NCBI GenBank assembly: GCA_905250115.1
Contig: CAJNOI010000066.1
Location: 328,850-392,849, forward strand
Direction of reading: 5' to 3'
Origin: Adineta steineri
Taxonomy: Eukaryota > Rotifera > Eurotatoria > Adinetida > Adinetidae
DNA length: 64,000 bases
This document shows positions 33,963 to 45,934 of the stretch, piece by piece. Both the position numbers and the translations under genes were made by a program. Numbering within the stretch: the first letter of the stretch is position 1; every line of letters starts with the position of its first letter. Under the pieces are notes generated by a model, which worked only from the letters and a program-made list of their open reading frames with translations, was not told where the DNA came from and made no database searches.

Positions 33963-34950
33963 ATGAATCAAGTTGCATTTATATTGTGTTTTATGACATT
34001 TATTATTTGTTCATTCACATGTTTATTTTCATGTATTATATTAATTTGTGTTATTCATCATCTTTATCATAATCGTTTACAACAAGAAGATCGAATAACA
34101 TTTATTCATTGTATTAATATTTATTCATTAGTTTTGGCGTATATTGGAATAATAGCATCATTTAATATTCAAACAGTTTTAGGAAATTTATATGAATATG
34201 ACTTTAATACATCATGGTGTGTAGTTTTAGGATATCTAGCTCCTACTCTAGCGTGTAGCCTGTTTTGGGCTTTTGTGAATCAGGTAATTCATTATTGATT
34301 AACTAGAACAATGAAAAATGTTTTTCTTTTTATTCTGAATGTAGGCATTCTTTCGTCTTTGTCGAGTTGTATATCCAACTGTGAGAAGACTTCAATCATA
34401 TCAATTATATATTATTTTACCATTCATAGAACTAATTTTCAGTTGTATTTTAATGAGTTTGATTCTATTTTTACATTCTATTATTTATCTTCCAACAGAT
34501 TATTATTGTTTTGTACCATTTACTAATGTGTATAGTATGTTTTGGCTTGTATTAAATAATTACGGAAGTCCGGTAGGAGTGTTATTGTTTATTTATATCC
34601 GCATTACAATTTTTCTTCGTCGTCAAACAAATACTCCAACACTTATTGTTAAACAACGTCAACATCCTGATTTACTTGTGATTCGACGTATTCTTATAAC
34701 TGTTGGTTTCGTAATAAGTTTGGGAATACCTGCTATGATTTTTCTGGTGATGTTTTTTATTACAAATGAACAATATCCTCTTACTTTTCCTTTTCTATGT
34801 TTTTTTATTAGTATATCAATGCTAGGTTTATGTTTATTAACAATTATTTTTACACCACAACTAAAAAAGACTGTTGTCAAAATTGTTCAACAGAATCGCG
34901 TTACATTCCTGAATGACAGCTTCATAGCTTCGATTCCAACGAGACAATGA
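33963..34950 (+). CDS. Two-exon rhodopsin-like GPCR, unit A (308 aa)
   Basis: Exon 1 is 33963-34283 and exon 2 is 34345-34950; a 61-bp intron (GTAATT...GTAG) lies in phase 0 after FVNQ. Seven hydrophobic helices are evident. The TM3 end is FFRLCRVVYPTVRR (DRY position holds CRV), and the C-terminal TM7 border is IIFTPQLKKTVVK. The extracellular loop before TM3 has a Cys in TSWCVVLGYL, and DYYCFVPF in loop 2 offers the disulfide partner. Short loops and no large ectodomain point to a chemoreceptor-like orphan. It was tandemly duplicated with the gene at 38215; the two are alike throughout with no disabling change in either. Confidence 0.82.
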
Positions 34951-35490
34951 CATATTTACTATATATGAAAACCTACTTATTATATCTAAACTATATTCTT
35001 TAGAACATATTTTTTATTTTTGTTGTATTTTATGTTTTAATATCTGAAACACATGATTCTTTCTCGAGATATTGAGAAATGAATAAAGGTAGCTGTGCTC
35101 TCTTCACATGCACCTCCAACCCAATTTTACCAAAAATCTGATGATGTTCATTGAATAGAAATAATATAAAAGAACATTATAAAATGGATTATTTAAAGAA
35201 TATATTTTCTGACGTGAATCATGTATTTATAATTGAAACTGATATTTTAATTTTGATCTTAATCACATCTCAATATTAACAGAAAATTTGCCTAGAAATA
35301 TCCTTTTTTCTCACTTCTTTTATCTAGAAAAAAGATATTTTCCAATGAATTTCATTGTTGTTTTCTTTTTCAAAATAAAATTATATAAAGAATTAGCAAT
35401 TAAATCTAAATAATAATAATAAAAATATGTCACTGTTTTTCTATACGGTGTTTATTGATATTGAGAAGAGAAAAAAGAGAGATATAAAGG

Positions 35491-35552
35491 TTGTGGGTGT
35501 GTATGGTTGTGATCTCTGTACGTAAAAACTCATTCACGTTAACACTCACATC
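35491..35552. repeat. TG-rich foldback tract, unit A
   Basis: TTGTGGGTGTGTATGGTTGT with a degraded right arm (AACACTCACATC). The unit B counterpart at 39648-39710 keeps a better right arm. Confidence 0.55.
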
Positions 35553-35576
35553 TTTAATAAATTTAGCTGCTATTAA

Positions 35577-36165
35577 CCCTCCGGAGGTGTTCTCGCTTAG
35601 TCACACGAATGATGTATGTGGGTCCAAGTGGACCCACATGTAAATACATAAGGAAAACGTGAAATTTTATCTGAAATGTACTATATAAGATAGATGAAGG
35701 TCTATATCATGATCTCTTTTCAGTCACTGATGCATTGATACGCTTGTAGTGTACGTAACATGCTGATTTTTCAAGAAAAAAGAAGGATTATAATTATCGT
35801 GAGTAAAAGTTAAGAGAATGGTGAAAATATTTCGATAGATAAATAAGGATAGAGAAGCACATTATTTCTTACTGGCAGCAACAAACTAATCAATCTTCAA
35901 TAGATAGACCTTCGAAATAATAGAGGGCATACGTAATACGAATTAAAATCATCTATATAACACGAATGTTGTCAGGAGGTCCAAACGGACCTATACGCTG
36001 GTTTTTGACTGCTGATAGTTCTGCAAGAAATTTCATATGGTTCTTATGTATCATTAGAAGACTAACGATTAGCGAAAAGATCGCTTCGAGTTGCATAGAT
36101 CTTAAAGTAGAAAGAACGAAAAACACTACTGTGGGTATCTTGGACCCCCAAACACCGCCGGAGGG
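35577..36165. mobile_element. piggyBac-type MITE (589 bp)
   Basis: Flanked on both sides by TTAA (35573-35576 and 36166-36169). Ends are inverted: CCCTCCGGAGGTG on the left and CACCGCCGGAGGG on the right. Subterminal palindromic motifs GGGTCCAAGTGGACCC (left) and GAGGTCCAAACGGACC (right) are of the kind seen in piggyBac-related MITEs. No transposase. The insertion sits in unit A of the tandem duplication and is absent from the matching place in unit B, so it came after the duplication or was lost from B. Confidence 0.85.
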
Positions 36166-36370
36166 TTAAACTATTAACTATTTTCATCTTCATTATGCTT
36201 TCATAGTAATAGGTTAATATGAATTTCTTTTTTCCTAAATCAAATCTATATATAATCAACAAAAAAATGAACCTTCTAATGTTAGTTCTTATAATATTCC
36301 ATCTTTAACAACGAATCTATTTCCCATAAAAAATAATTTCTGTTTAAAAAATTACTGAAGTACAAATATT

Positions 36371-37176
36371 GAAGAATTTTCAATTTATAATAAATTTCAT
36401 AGTTTAATAAGTGATTTTATTTATCTTGAAACATTTCAATATTATATTCGCACAACTCATAAATCTGATTCGTTGTTACTCTTGTCAAATATGAAAGAAC
36501 AACTAGATTCCAGTTATTTAATTTACACTCTTCCATAATGTCAAATGTTTGATATTTCATCAGAACGAACAAGAGGTGGACAATATTTTCATTCAGATCT
36601 CACATTATCAGAACTATTTAATTGCTACACACTTTAGATCTATTTGAAATCTATATCAACTATGTTTGAATTAAAAAATGATTTTAGATTTGTAAATCTA
36701 CAAAGAATAAGAGTACTATCTTTAACTGAAGATAATCAAGCTAATTTCTATCAATATATATCGAAACTTATATCTCTTTCGCCAAATCTAACTTGGTTCG
36801 ATTTAGACCTTGAAGAAGATACAAAAAAAGCTTATTGATTCAATACAAAAAATCTTTCTAATCAGATCAGGAAAAAGAATAACTCACTTTGAACTGAGTG
36901 TATGCTGGAGCAATGATAATCAATATTAACATCTGACATTTTTATCGGAATTATCACATATTTTTCCAAATTTAAAAATGTTTAGAATTAATATTGAATT
37001 ACCAATTCATACTGATTACTTCTCACTCAAGGAATTTCTACAAAATTTTCGAAAACTAACTCTTTTATTATTGAGAATATGGACAGCTAATGATAAATAT
37101 CAACAATATAAATCGAAATTTTGCGAGGAGTACATGAATATATTGAATGGAACGAAGAGGGTGGACATTATCTAAA
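36371..37176 (+). pseudogene. F-box/LRR-like gene relic, duplication unit B
   Basis: A frame starting KFHSLISDFIYLETFQYY runs with a few in-frame stops through NLQRIRVLSLTEDNQANF and SPNLTWFDLDLEED. It resumes with FRINIELPIHTDYFSLKEFL and ends TKRVDII at a stop. The style (aromatic/Leu-rich repeats, LSPNLTWF) matches the C-terminal part of the F-box gene at 41274-43093. The N-terminal F-box itself is not found. Several stops and frameshifts make it a pseudogene. Confidence 0.65.
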
Positions 37177-37416
37177 TATTTGATTATGAATGGCCTTTTA
37201 TATTGTTTTAACTGTGCCGATATGACTAGTAATAATTCAGTGCGAAAGAGCGGATCTTCTTCTATACATTTTTCTGTGTTTTTTTTGCGGAGATCAAGTA
37301 AGTTTGATTCAAAATCATAAATTAGTAAAATATGAAGGCTGAAAAAGGCTTATTCTAATGTTTGTACTTACATTTATTTGTACTTATCTTGAAGATTTAG
37401 GAATAATCAGAGCAAC

Positions 37417-37480
37417 CATCTTGAGGGTGTGGGTGTGAGTATTGTTAGATTAAGATAAGAGAAACCCACACCCACATCCA
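37417..37480. repeat. TGTGGG foldback tract, unit B
   Basis: CATCTTGAGGGTGTGGGTGT on the left and CCCACACCCACATCC on the right, better preserved than its unit A partner. Confidence 0.7.
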
Positions 37481-38214
37481 ATTCACTGTAAATCATTCTC
37501 TCATTGGCGTTAAATCTCAGAAATTATTCATTATTAAGTGCATTCAAGCAGTAATAATAGAATTTCTCGGATGTTTTTTTTCACTTCTTTCAACATCTGC
37601 GGAGAAGTAACACGAGAAAATCATCAAAGCATTTTCATAAATAGATCTTAATAACTAACAAAGGACGTGTCCTTGTTATTATTTCTATATTAAATACAAT
37701 TGGTAAGTAGTTAAATTATAAAGCTTCTCTTTTCCTAGATGAATGGCTTATTGTAATAAATTACAATTTTATACTACAAAAAGTTTTCTCTCTGTCTAAC
37801 AACTTTCTCGTATAAAAAACAACGCAATAGTTCACATTTTGTCATTCTTTAGTAAGAAAAAATTTTCTATTGAAAAACTATTTTTTATTCAATATTTATA
37901 TTATAATCGAGATCAAATTCTGTCAACTACTATAACAAATGTATGTTATATTTCTCACTTTTTTCCGACTATATAAGTTACGGTTACAATATAAAATGTT
38001 TTGCATTGCGTTTAGATATACAAAAAAGATTTCATCCAAGTCGTGCCAATTTTATGTTTTATAGTTAACATGAAATACATGGGGATAATTAAATGTAGAT
38101 CTTAATTAAAGCGGAAACAATTTTCATAGATTGTGTAACTCTTTGCAAAACTGTGAATCAACTACATTTCATTACAAAACAATCGAATATGCAGTTCAAA
38201 CTATTAAGATTATG

Positions 38215-39205
38215 ATGAATCAAATTGCATTTGTATTGTGTTTAACTACATTTATTATTTGTTCATTAACATGTTTATTTTCATGTGCTATATTACTTTG
38301 TGTTATTCATCATCTTTATCATAATCGTTTACAACAAAAAGAACGAATAATTATTATTCATTGTATTAATATTTATTCATTAGTTTCGGCCTATATTACA
38401 ATAGTAGCTTTATTTAATATTCGAACAGTTCTAGGAACTTTATATGGGCATGATTTTAATTCATCATGGTGTACATTCTTAGGATATCTAGCTCCTGTTC
38501 TAATCGGTGGCATATATTGGGCTTTTGTAAATCAGGTAGTTTATTGCTGATTAATATACTAGAACAGTGAAAAATGTTTTCTTTTAATTCTTAATCTAGG
38601 CATTTTTTCGTCTTTGTCGAGTTGTATATCCAACTATGAGATGGCTTCAATCATATCAATTATATATTATTTTACCATTCGTAGAATTGATGTTAAATTG
38701 TATTTTAATGAGTCTAGTTCTTTTTGTGCATGATGTTGTTTATCTTCCAAAAGACTATTATTGTTTTGTACCATTTACTAATGTGTATAGTATGCTTTGG
38801 CTTGTATTCAATGGTTATGGGAATCAGATTGGAGTATTATCATTTATCTATATACGCATTACAACTTTTCTTCGTCGTCAAACAAATATTCAAACACGTA
38901 TAGTTAGACAACGACAAGAACGTGATTTTCTCATCATTCGACGTATTCTCTTAGTTGTTGGTGTTTTAATAAGTCTTGGAATCCCTGCTATGGGCTTTTT
39001 AATGATGGCATTTATTACACATGAAGAACATCCTCTTACGTTCCCTATTTTTTGGTTTTTTATTAGCATATCAATGATGAGCATATGTTTATTAACAATT
39101 ATTTTTACACCACAATTGAAAAAGATTGTTATGAAAATAATTCAACATAATCGCGTTATACCTACGAATGGCAGTTTGATAGCTTCGATTCAAACGAGAA
39201 AATAA
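38215..39205 (+). CDS. Two-exon rhodopsin-like GPCR, unit B (308 aa)
   Basis: Exons 38215-38535 and 38600-39205 have the same lengths (321 and 606 nt) and intron phase as the unit A receptor. A tandem ATGATG makes 38212 an alternative start; 38215 is chosen by homology. Another ATG at 38131 is in frame, but the added peptide has no counterpart in unit A. TM3 ends FFRLCRVVYPTMRW; the TM7 border is IIFTPQLKKIVMK. Differences from unit A cluster in the outer ends of the helices and extracellular loops (for example HDFNSSWCTFLGYL), as expected for diverging ligand preference. Intact orphan receptor. Confidence 0.82.
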
Positions 39206-39647
39206 TACATCTATTATATATTAAACTCTACGTATTATATGTAAACTATGTTTTATTAGAACATATTTTAAAGCGATAAAGAAAAGTGGATGTGGGTGAA
39301 GCTGTGCTCTCTTCACACAGATCTGATGACGTTCATTGAATAGAAACAATATAAAAGAACGTGATAAAATGGATTATTTAGAGAATATATTTTACTGACG
39401 TCAATCATCTATTTATCATTGAAATTGATATTTTATTTTAATTCTAATCATGTCTCATTATTAACACAAGTTTGACCAGAATTATTCTTTTTTCTCACGT
39501 CTTTTATCTAAAAAAAAAGATATTTTCAAAAGAAAATCATGTAAAGAATTGGCAATTAAATTTAAATAATAATAATTAAAATATGTCGCTGTTTTTCTAT
39601 ACGATGTTTATTGATATTGAGAAGAGACAAAAAGAGAGATATAAAGA

Positions 39648-39710
39648 GTGTGGGTGTGTATGGTTGTGATTTCTGTACCTAAAAACTAACTCACACACAC
39701 ACCCACCCAT
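39648..39710. repeat. TGTGGG foldback tract
   Basis: GTGTGGGTGTGTATGGTTGT on the left and CTCACACACACACCCACCC on the right. Confidence 0.65.
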
Positions 39711-40276
39711 CTTTAACGACGAATTTATTTCTCATAGAAAAATAATTTCTGTCTGAAAGATTAGTGAAGTACAAACAATAACTGAAAAGTAAATAATCAA
39801 AGTATGAATAACAAATTTGTATACACTAGAAAGAGAAAGTAAAATGAAGTGAAACAAGAATGTAGTTGATCAATGAGAAATCTTTTTCTTCTATCTACAC
39901 AAAATGTGACGAGTTTCAATGGATATGTTGATGATCTTTTTTGCGTTTCTTTGTCCCTTATTTTAAAAGTAATAGCAAAATAAAAAACTGTGATAGTATA
40001 CAACACCATATTGATACGAAGAGAAAAAGGTAATAACGTCACTTATGCATTCACATCCAATGTAAAATCTGAATATAATCAAATAAAACATATAAATGAT
40101 GTCATATTCGTTGGAAAAAACCAACAAATATTATTTGTCATGATTACTCACGTAAAAAAACAATAGAAGACAAAAACCTAAACGCTTGATTGAGTTAGTT
40201 ATGACAAGGAAGAAAAGAATGAAAAAGATTTTTATTCTTGATACAAAAATCAAAATCATATAAATCAATAGTTACC

Positions 40277-41044
40277 ATGGACGCTGAAATACGTCTTTCC
40301 CCTGTAGTATCGCATTATGCTGATCCTCTCGAGATTTTGGCTGGTAATGATGAAATCAATCAATTAACAGATTCAAATCCATTATCAAATCGACGTCCAA
40401 CTCGATTACATTATTGTTGTGATTATTTCATTAATTTATTTGGTATTTTGATTATTCTTTCATTGATGATTTATCAAATTGTTCTTGCTTGTTATAATTG
40501 TGAACTAATAAATAGCAGTCTTGCTAGGATTCGTACCTCGTTTTTTCTGAATACTCCATTTGTTTTAGCTATACTGATCTACTGCGTTATAAGAGTGTAT
40601 AAAAAGTACATGCTTGTATTCCTGCACGTGTTTACAACAGCTGTTTCGTGCTCGGTGCTTCTTTTCTTTTATTCGTTATTCACAGGAATGTTTTCTCTCG
40701 AATTTCAAGAACTGATGGAGATCAAACGCGAATTAAATAATGCAACAATTGTAAACTCATTACCTTGTCCAATGAATCATTATCAACATATGTTTTGGAT
40801 GAAAATAGTTCAATTATGTTTCATCGGTTTGTGTATTACTGGTACGAAGATTGTTAAATCATATGTGGATAGTGACCAAATATCTTCTCACTCAGTGACT
40901 ATGAATATCAGTTCAGACGAATGTATAAGAATTTACGAAGGAAAAAGATGTAATGAATTTCTTTTTCGAATCGCTAATTATTGGGAAAGTTTTTCTGATA
41001 GAATATTTCAACGTCATAAAGGAGAAATTGTTGTGCATGTTTAA
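40277..41044 (+). CDS. Four-TM membrane protein of unknown family (255 aa)
   Basis: The frame opens at an ATG at 40238, but the ATG at 40277 sits in a stronger context (ACCATGG), so I chose it; the longer form adds 13 residues. The product has a polar N-terminus, then helices at about FINLFGILIILSLMIYQIVL, FVLAILIYCVIRVY, YMLVFLHVFTTAVSCSVLLF and IVQLCFIGLCITGTKI. A loop of about 35 residues with an Asn-Ala-Thr glycosylation site and one Cys lies between TM3 and TM4, and a cytosolic tail of about 60 residues follows. Layout recalls tetraspan-like animal membrane proteins, but the CCG signature of tetraspanins is absent. Single exon, intact. Confidence 0.6.
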   Translation: MDAEIRLSPVVSHYADPLEILAGNDEINQLTDSNPLSNRRPTRLHYCCDYFINLFGILIILSLMIYQIVLACYNCELINSSLARIRTSFFLNTPFVLAILIYCVIRVYKKYMLVFLHVFTTAVSCSVLLFFYSLFTGMFSLEFQELMEIKRELNNATIVNSLPCPMNHYQHMFWMKIVQLCFIGLCITGTKIVKSYVDSDQISSHSVTMNISSDECIRIYEGKRCNEFLFRIANYWESFSDRIFQRHKGEIVVHV

Positions 41045-41273
41045 TTATTTGTTGTAATATATTCTAATTAAAATAAATATCCTTGATTTTAATCACAATT
41101 AAATGTTCATGTTTTACTTCCTTCGATGAATCAGAGAGCTATGATGATAGTATCTGCATTTTTCTTTTCGATTAGTCTGTCATGCGTGATAAGACTGACT
41201 AATTTTCGTTTTTCTTCCGATAGATAAATAAATGTAAAGGTATTCGTTGAATACATATATTTGAAAAGACAAC

Positions 41274-43093
41274 ATGTGTGAAACATATTTGGATAATTTT
41301 CCAGATATAGTATTCGATGAAGTTTTTTCATATTTATTCTGTGATGAAATCTTTCAATCATTTTATTCAATTAGTGACTATATAAATAATGTTGTAAGTA
41401 ATTATAAGCAATATTTCTTGGATTTATCCAGAGAAGATATTCGAAAATCGGCATTTGATTCAATTTGTTCAAATATTTCTCCATCACAAATCATTGGACT
41501 AAAACTTGGCAAGACAAAATTTAATCTATTTGATCAATATTTACTTGGAAGAAATGGTGAGCAATCATTTACTAATCTTCGTTCGTTGTGGCTTGATCGA
41601 ACAATTTCATATAGTGAGAGTCTCTCACGATGGATGCAGTCAAAAATTAATTTAGATAATCTTCATTCATTTCATTTCACTTGTTTGCATGATCATTTAT
41701 TTGCACAAGTACGCAATTCTTCATTTGAAAATCTTTCTTATCTAATCGGAAATTCAAGCAGAAAATTTCGTCAATTATCCAATGGTATACCAAAACATTT
41801 AAAAACTTTACATATGTTTTTTGATTCTATTGATGATCTTAATGATTTAATTGGTTCGAATGCGCATCAATTCTATTCGCTTGGCGTTGGTTTTCAATGT
41901 CAAATAGATAATCTTCATCAATTCTGTTCATTAGTCAAAAATCATCAATGGACACTTTTAATTCAATTCAACTTAAATTTACAAGGTAAGTTTTTTCGAA
42001 AAACATATTCTCATTTGAAAGTAAAACCGTTTTATATATAGGAATAAATAATATTCATTTCGAAACAATAAAATATCTCTTATCGTCAATGTTTCGACTC
42101 AAATATTTGACGTTATTATTTAGTAAACAAGAATTAATTCATCAGAGCGATGTGCTCAATGGTTTCCAATGGGAATTGTTCATATCCGAAACGCTGATTT
42201 ATTTGAAGAAATTTTTTTTGAAAATTCCTCTTACTGAACAATCTAACGATGAAATCAATTTTTATTTTAACACATTTCAATCATCATGGTGGATCAATGA
42301 AAAAAAATGGTTCATCGAATATTTTATAGTAGAAAATGCTTTTATGACAGTACCATATTTTGCTCCAAAAATAATCGATAATTCAGTTGTTGACTCATTC
42401 TTTATGATGAAACGATCGGAACTATCTTATTCGAATATCCGAGAAATGAAACTTTATTTCGATAAATTAAATCCTATATATCTATCCACTGATCAGTATT
42501 ATGGGCGATTTTGTAATGTTAATCGTCTATCATTCAATGGACAGTTAACAGGAAATCCTTTAATCAATATTCGACATTTAATTAATGTAGAAAAAATTGT
42601 GTATTTTCAAATTTCATCAACAATTACACATTGTGATCTGTTAGCAGAATTTATCCAAGATATGACAAATCTTTCGTCTCTTCATATCCAATGCGTCCAT
42701 GCTCTTCATATATTTGATTCGATTTTATCACCATTGGTTTCAGTTCGACGTCTTGATTTATTTGGTTATCAGACAAGAACAAGAAGTCTATTGGTAAAGC
42801 GTGTACGCTTTCTATTTCCTGCCTTGATTCATTTAACTATAGAATATCATTCGAGGCGACTATTTCGTTATGTATTGAATGAATTAGTTCATCTTGAAGA
42901 GATTCATTTTCATTTAAAAGATCATGATCATGTACCAAATCATCATTGGATAGAACAATATACTCGATTAATTAATCATTCATTTCAATCAGAAGTTTTT
43001 AATGTCAATCATAAAGAAAGAATATTTGTACTATGGATTAATCGAGAGAAAATCAATAATCAATCTATCGATCACAAATGTCTTATCCAATGA
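41274..43093 (+). CDS. F-box protein with divergent LRR-like C-terminal domain, two exons (587 aa)
   Basis: Exons 41274-41985 and 42042-43093, with a 56-bp intron (GTAAGT...TATAG) that splits a Gly codon. The N-terminal 45 residues (YLDNFPDIVFDEVFSYLF) form an F-box-like helix set, which by family knowledge binds Skp1. The rest is a long array of irregular aromatic/Leu-rich stretches such as FTNLRSLWLDRTISY and NLSSLHIQCVHALHIFDSIL, typical of divergent LRR solenoids. No catalytic motif. Role as a substrate receptor of SCF ubiquitin ligase is inferred. Related dead copies lie at 32.4 and 36.4 kb. Confidence 0.75.
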
Positions 43094-43373
43094 TTCCATA
43101 ACTGTGAATACCTTACTGACACCTATTTGATTTCTTTTTTAATCTTGATCTTAGTTTGAAAAAATAATCGAGATAAATTAATAACCCACGCTCATTCAAA
43201 ATCTACAACTATTGCAGCCTTATTGCTTCGCCGAAAGACGACTGCCTGTATATGATGCATGCATGTCAATGACGTTTGTATACACAACCGGTAAACATGG
43301 ATTCCAGTCTAGTAGTGAAGAAAAAAAAGGTTTTTTTATCAATGTAAACATTTGACAAAATCAAAGAGAAGAA

Positions 43374-43540
43374 GGGGTGTGGGTGTATTCTATGACAGAT
43401 ATTAACACACCCACTCGCACCCATACACACACCCACTCCCACCACATTAATGAAAAGCGTTGATTCTATAAAAATCACACAGTAGAATCTTGAGGGTGAG
43501 GGTGTCGGTGTGAATATTAAGCTAACCACCCACGCCCTGA
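43374..43540. repeat. Cluster of two TGTGGG-type foldbacks
   Basis: First: GGGGTGTGGGTGTATTC with ACACACCCACTCCCACC. Second (43489-43540): TCTTGAGGGTGAGGGTGTCG with CCACCCACGCCC. Confidence 0.65.
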
Positions 43541-43660
43541 TCTGAAAAGTTTTCTTGAATAGTTATCATGCCTCTAATAGACGCTGGTTCATATAGATGA
43601 CATACAATATATCTACGATATTTTCTTTCGCATACAACCGTCTCAGCTGCCACTATATGA

Positions 43661-43768
43661 GGGCGTGGGCGTGAGTGTTAGTGCGGATTTGTGTGTGTGT
43701 TAGTATGGATTTGGATGTGGGTGCAGGTATGGAGACTGTATTCACCTAGTATCCACACCCACACCCTT
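43661..43768. repeat. Long TGTGGG-type foldback
   Basis: Left arm of about 60 bp (GGGCGTGGGCGTGAGTGT through GGATTTGGATGTGGGTG); right arm ATCCACACCCACACCC. Confidence 0.65.
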
Positions 43769-43814
43769 ACTTCTAGCTCGTTGTAGATGATCATCAGTTG
43801 AAATAACGACATGT

Positions 43815-44218
43815 TGAATGATTATGGATGGTGCAAATACAACATGCACTACTCTTCTATACTTCTATCAGTTTACAGATAATAGAGACCCATGAAGAAG
43901 TATTGTGCAATAGTTGATGTGTCTATTAGACTAAGTGATAAAGATTAGAAGAAACTATGTCAACTTTACACAAACTAGATTCTTTGTAACATTATTCACA
44001 TCTCTCCTCGTCTATCTGTTGTGTGCTTTTCATATTGTCTTATTTCCTTTAGTAAAATCGAGCAGAAGTGCTGAGATATGCAAAAGAAAGAATTGGGTAT
44101 ATGTTCTATGAAACATCAAATGAGTTTGCCGAACTGACACTGAAGAAATATTCTGATCGTTCAAAAGATTTCATCGGATGGTATAATATATCTGCACAAA
44201 AAAGTTAATGAAAGCATT
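43815..44218. repeat. Dispersed 400-bp repeat, copy 2
   Basis: Homologous to 3006-3412 in the same orientation, with scattered substitutions and small indels. No gene in it. A TGTGGG foldback (44226-44273) follows immediately. Confidence 0.7.
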
Positions 44219-44225
44219 CATATGG

Positions 44226-44273
44226 AAGGATGGGTGTAGACTTGTTCTGTTTGCAAACTCACACCCACACCCT
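44226..44273. repeat. TGTGGG-type foldback
   Basis: AGGATGGGTGTAG on the left and CTCACACCCACACCCT on the right. Confidence 0.6.
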
Positions 44274-44608
44274 AGAACACTTGCTCTTCAATAAAGTCGA
44301 ATACAATCCTTTAGAGGATGCGGTAATTCATCCTTATTTGCACACATCTACAATAGGCTAAATCACTTGGACTTATGAAATATGTCGGTAAAAAAACTCC
44401 ACTGGCAACGGATAAGTGCTTTACCTTTATTCTCATATTATTTTAATATAAAAAAAAGATTATTTTCTTTACGTGCGAACAGAATATATTAGAAAATTTA
44501 TGTAAAATACCACACATTATTTATTAAAGTAAAAATGATTATATAAAAGTAGATGAATCAATTACAGTCAGAAGTGTCATCATCAAAGGTAGAACTACTA
44601 GACGAAGA

Positions 44609-45520
44609 TCATATAGGAACTGGTGCATTGTTTGTTATTTGAGTACGGAACTGTGTGTACATAGTTTTAGCAATATTATTAATATCGTTGATAGGAAGAC
44701 GTTGTTCTGGATTAAGAACAAGACATTGATTAATAATAGAATGTAAATTAGTAGAATACAATTGTGTCGACAATGGTTCATAATCGAGTGTTAAGATTTT
44801 CCTTTGTAATGAAGGTAAATCCAAATCTATTTCATAGAAAGGAGAACGAAGAACTACCATTTCATATAAAATACAAGCAAGTGACCAAATATCGGATTGA
44901 AAATTATAACCTCGACATTGCCCATCGATTATTTCAGGTGCCATATAATATGGTGTACCTACATTTGAATAAGCCAATATTGTTTTCGAATCAAAGTAAC
45001 GACTTAAACCAAGATCACCTAATTTAATAGATCCATCTTTATTAATAAAAATATTTGCCGGTTTAATATCTCGATGTATAATTCGTTTCGAATGCATATA
45101 TTCAAGACCACAAGTTATTTGACAAAAAAACTTCCAAATTGTTTTTTCATTTAATAATTTATTGTTCTGATGTAAACTTTCGAACATTTTTGATAAATCA
45201 CCTGCACTAGCCAATTCCAAAACTATATATAAATCATTATTATCAATAAAATGAGATATATATTTGATTATATTTGGATGATCAAGTTGTTGCAATAAAA
45301 AAACTTCACGTTTACAATCTTCAATAGTTTTACTATCAGTCATTCGACTTAATTCAACTTGTTTTAGTGCGACCTTGATTCCAGTAATACGATGTCGAGC
45401 AAAATAAACAGTTGCAAAATGACCGCGATTTACGGCTGCATTACGAATATCAAAATTATTCAATGCTTCATATGTTGACTGTATTGACATGCCTCTGTCT
45501 GCTATGTGGTCAATACTCAT
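44609..45520 (-). CDS. NEK6/7-like serine/threonine kinase (303 aa)
   Basis: Single exon, ATG at 45520, directly after a TTTTTTTCTAG acceptor-like sequence that probably ends a 5'-UTR intron. A complete kinase domain fills most of the protein. It shows VALKQVE (Lys53), Glu72 in REVFLL, HRDIKPANIF (Asp151) and the DLG form of the metal motif in KLGDLGLSRYF (Asp169). VGTPYYMAPE (Glu196) and SDIWSLACILYEM follow. DLG in place of DFG and the short N-terminus are traits of NEK6/NEK7. The Gly-rich loop is altered: NRGHFATV, with Asn31 where the first Gly normally lies. The family acts at mitotic spindle and centrosome. Probably active despite the loop change. Confidence 0.88.
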   Translation of the reverse strand: MSIDHIADRGMSIQSTYEALNNFDIRNAAVNRGHFATVYFARHRITGIKVALKQVELSRMTDSKTIEDCKREVFLLQQLDHPNIIKYISHFIDNNDLYIVLELASAGDLSKMFESLHQNNKLLNEKTIWKFFCQITCGLEYMHSKRIIHRDIKPANIFINKDGSIKLGDLGLSRYFDSKTILAYSNVGTPYYMAPEIIDGQCRGYNFQSDIWSLACILYEMVVLRSPFYEIDLDLPSLQRKILTLDYEPLSTQLYSTNLHSIINQCLVLNPEQRLPINDINNIAKTMYTQFRTQITNNAPVPI

Positions 45521-45934
45521 ATCTAGAAAAAAAATATTTTAATAAACGAATTCTTAAGCGTCGCATAAAAGGAAGTGCGTTGGAATGTTAAGAGACGAAC
45601 GTAATTGTTTTTTCTGTTTTTTTTTATTCGTCAATGTCAAAAAAGATAAAACCTCTTTCGGCGACAGCGACAAAAAATAATCAGAATAGAATGAAGTAGG
45701 CGGATAGTGACGATAGAAAGTAACCCTTTCACACAAATATATTCTTTAATGCATGATAACAAAATAAAAATGCTCAGGAAAATATAACTAGAGATTTAAA
45801 TAAAATATCGTCATGATACTGAAGACGATTCACGTTACAGAGAAGTGTGAGCTATGTAAAAATGGAAGTTATAGTTGTGCCAAGCCAAACGATGGCTTGG
45901 TCTCTTTTCTTTATATGCACTTTGATATTTGCTT

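Noticed and set aside
43266..43529. 87-codon minus-strand frame
   Set aside because: Runs through two TGTGGG foldbacks; low-complexity translation only.
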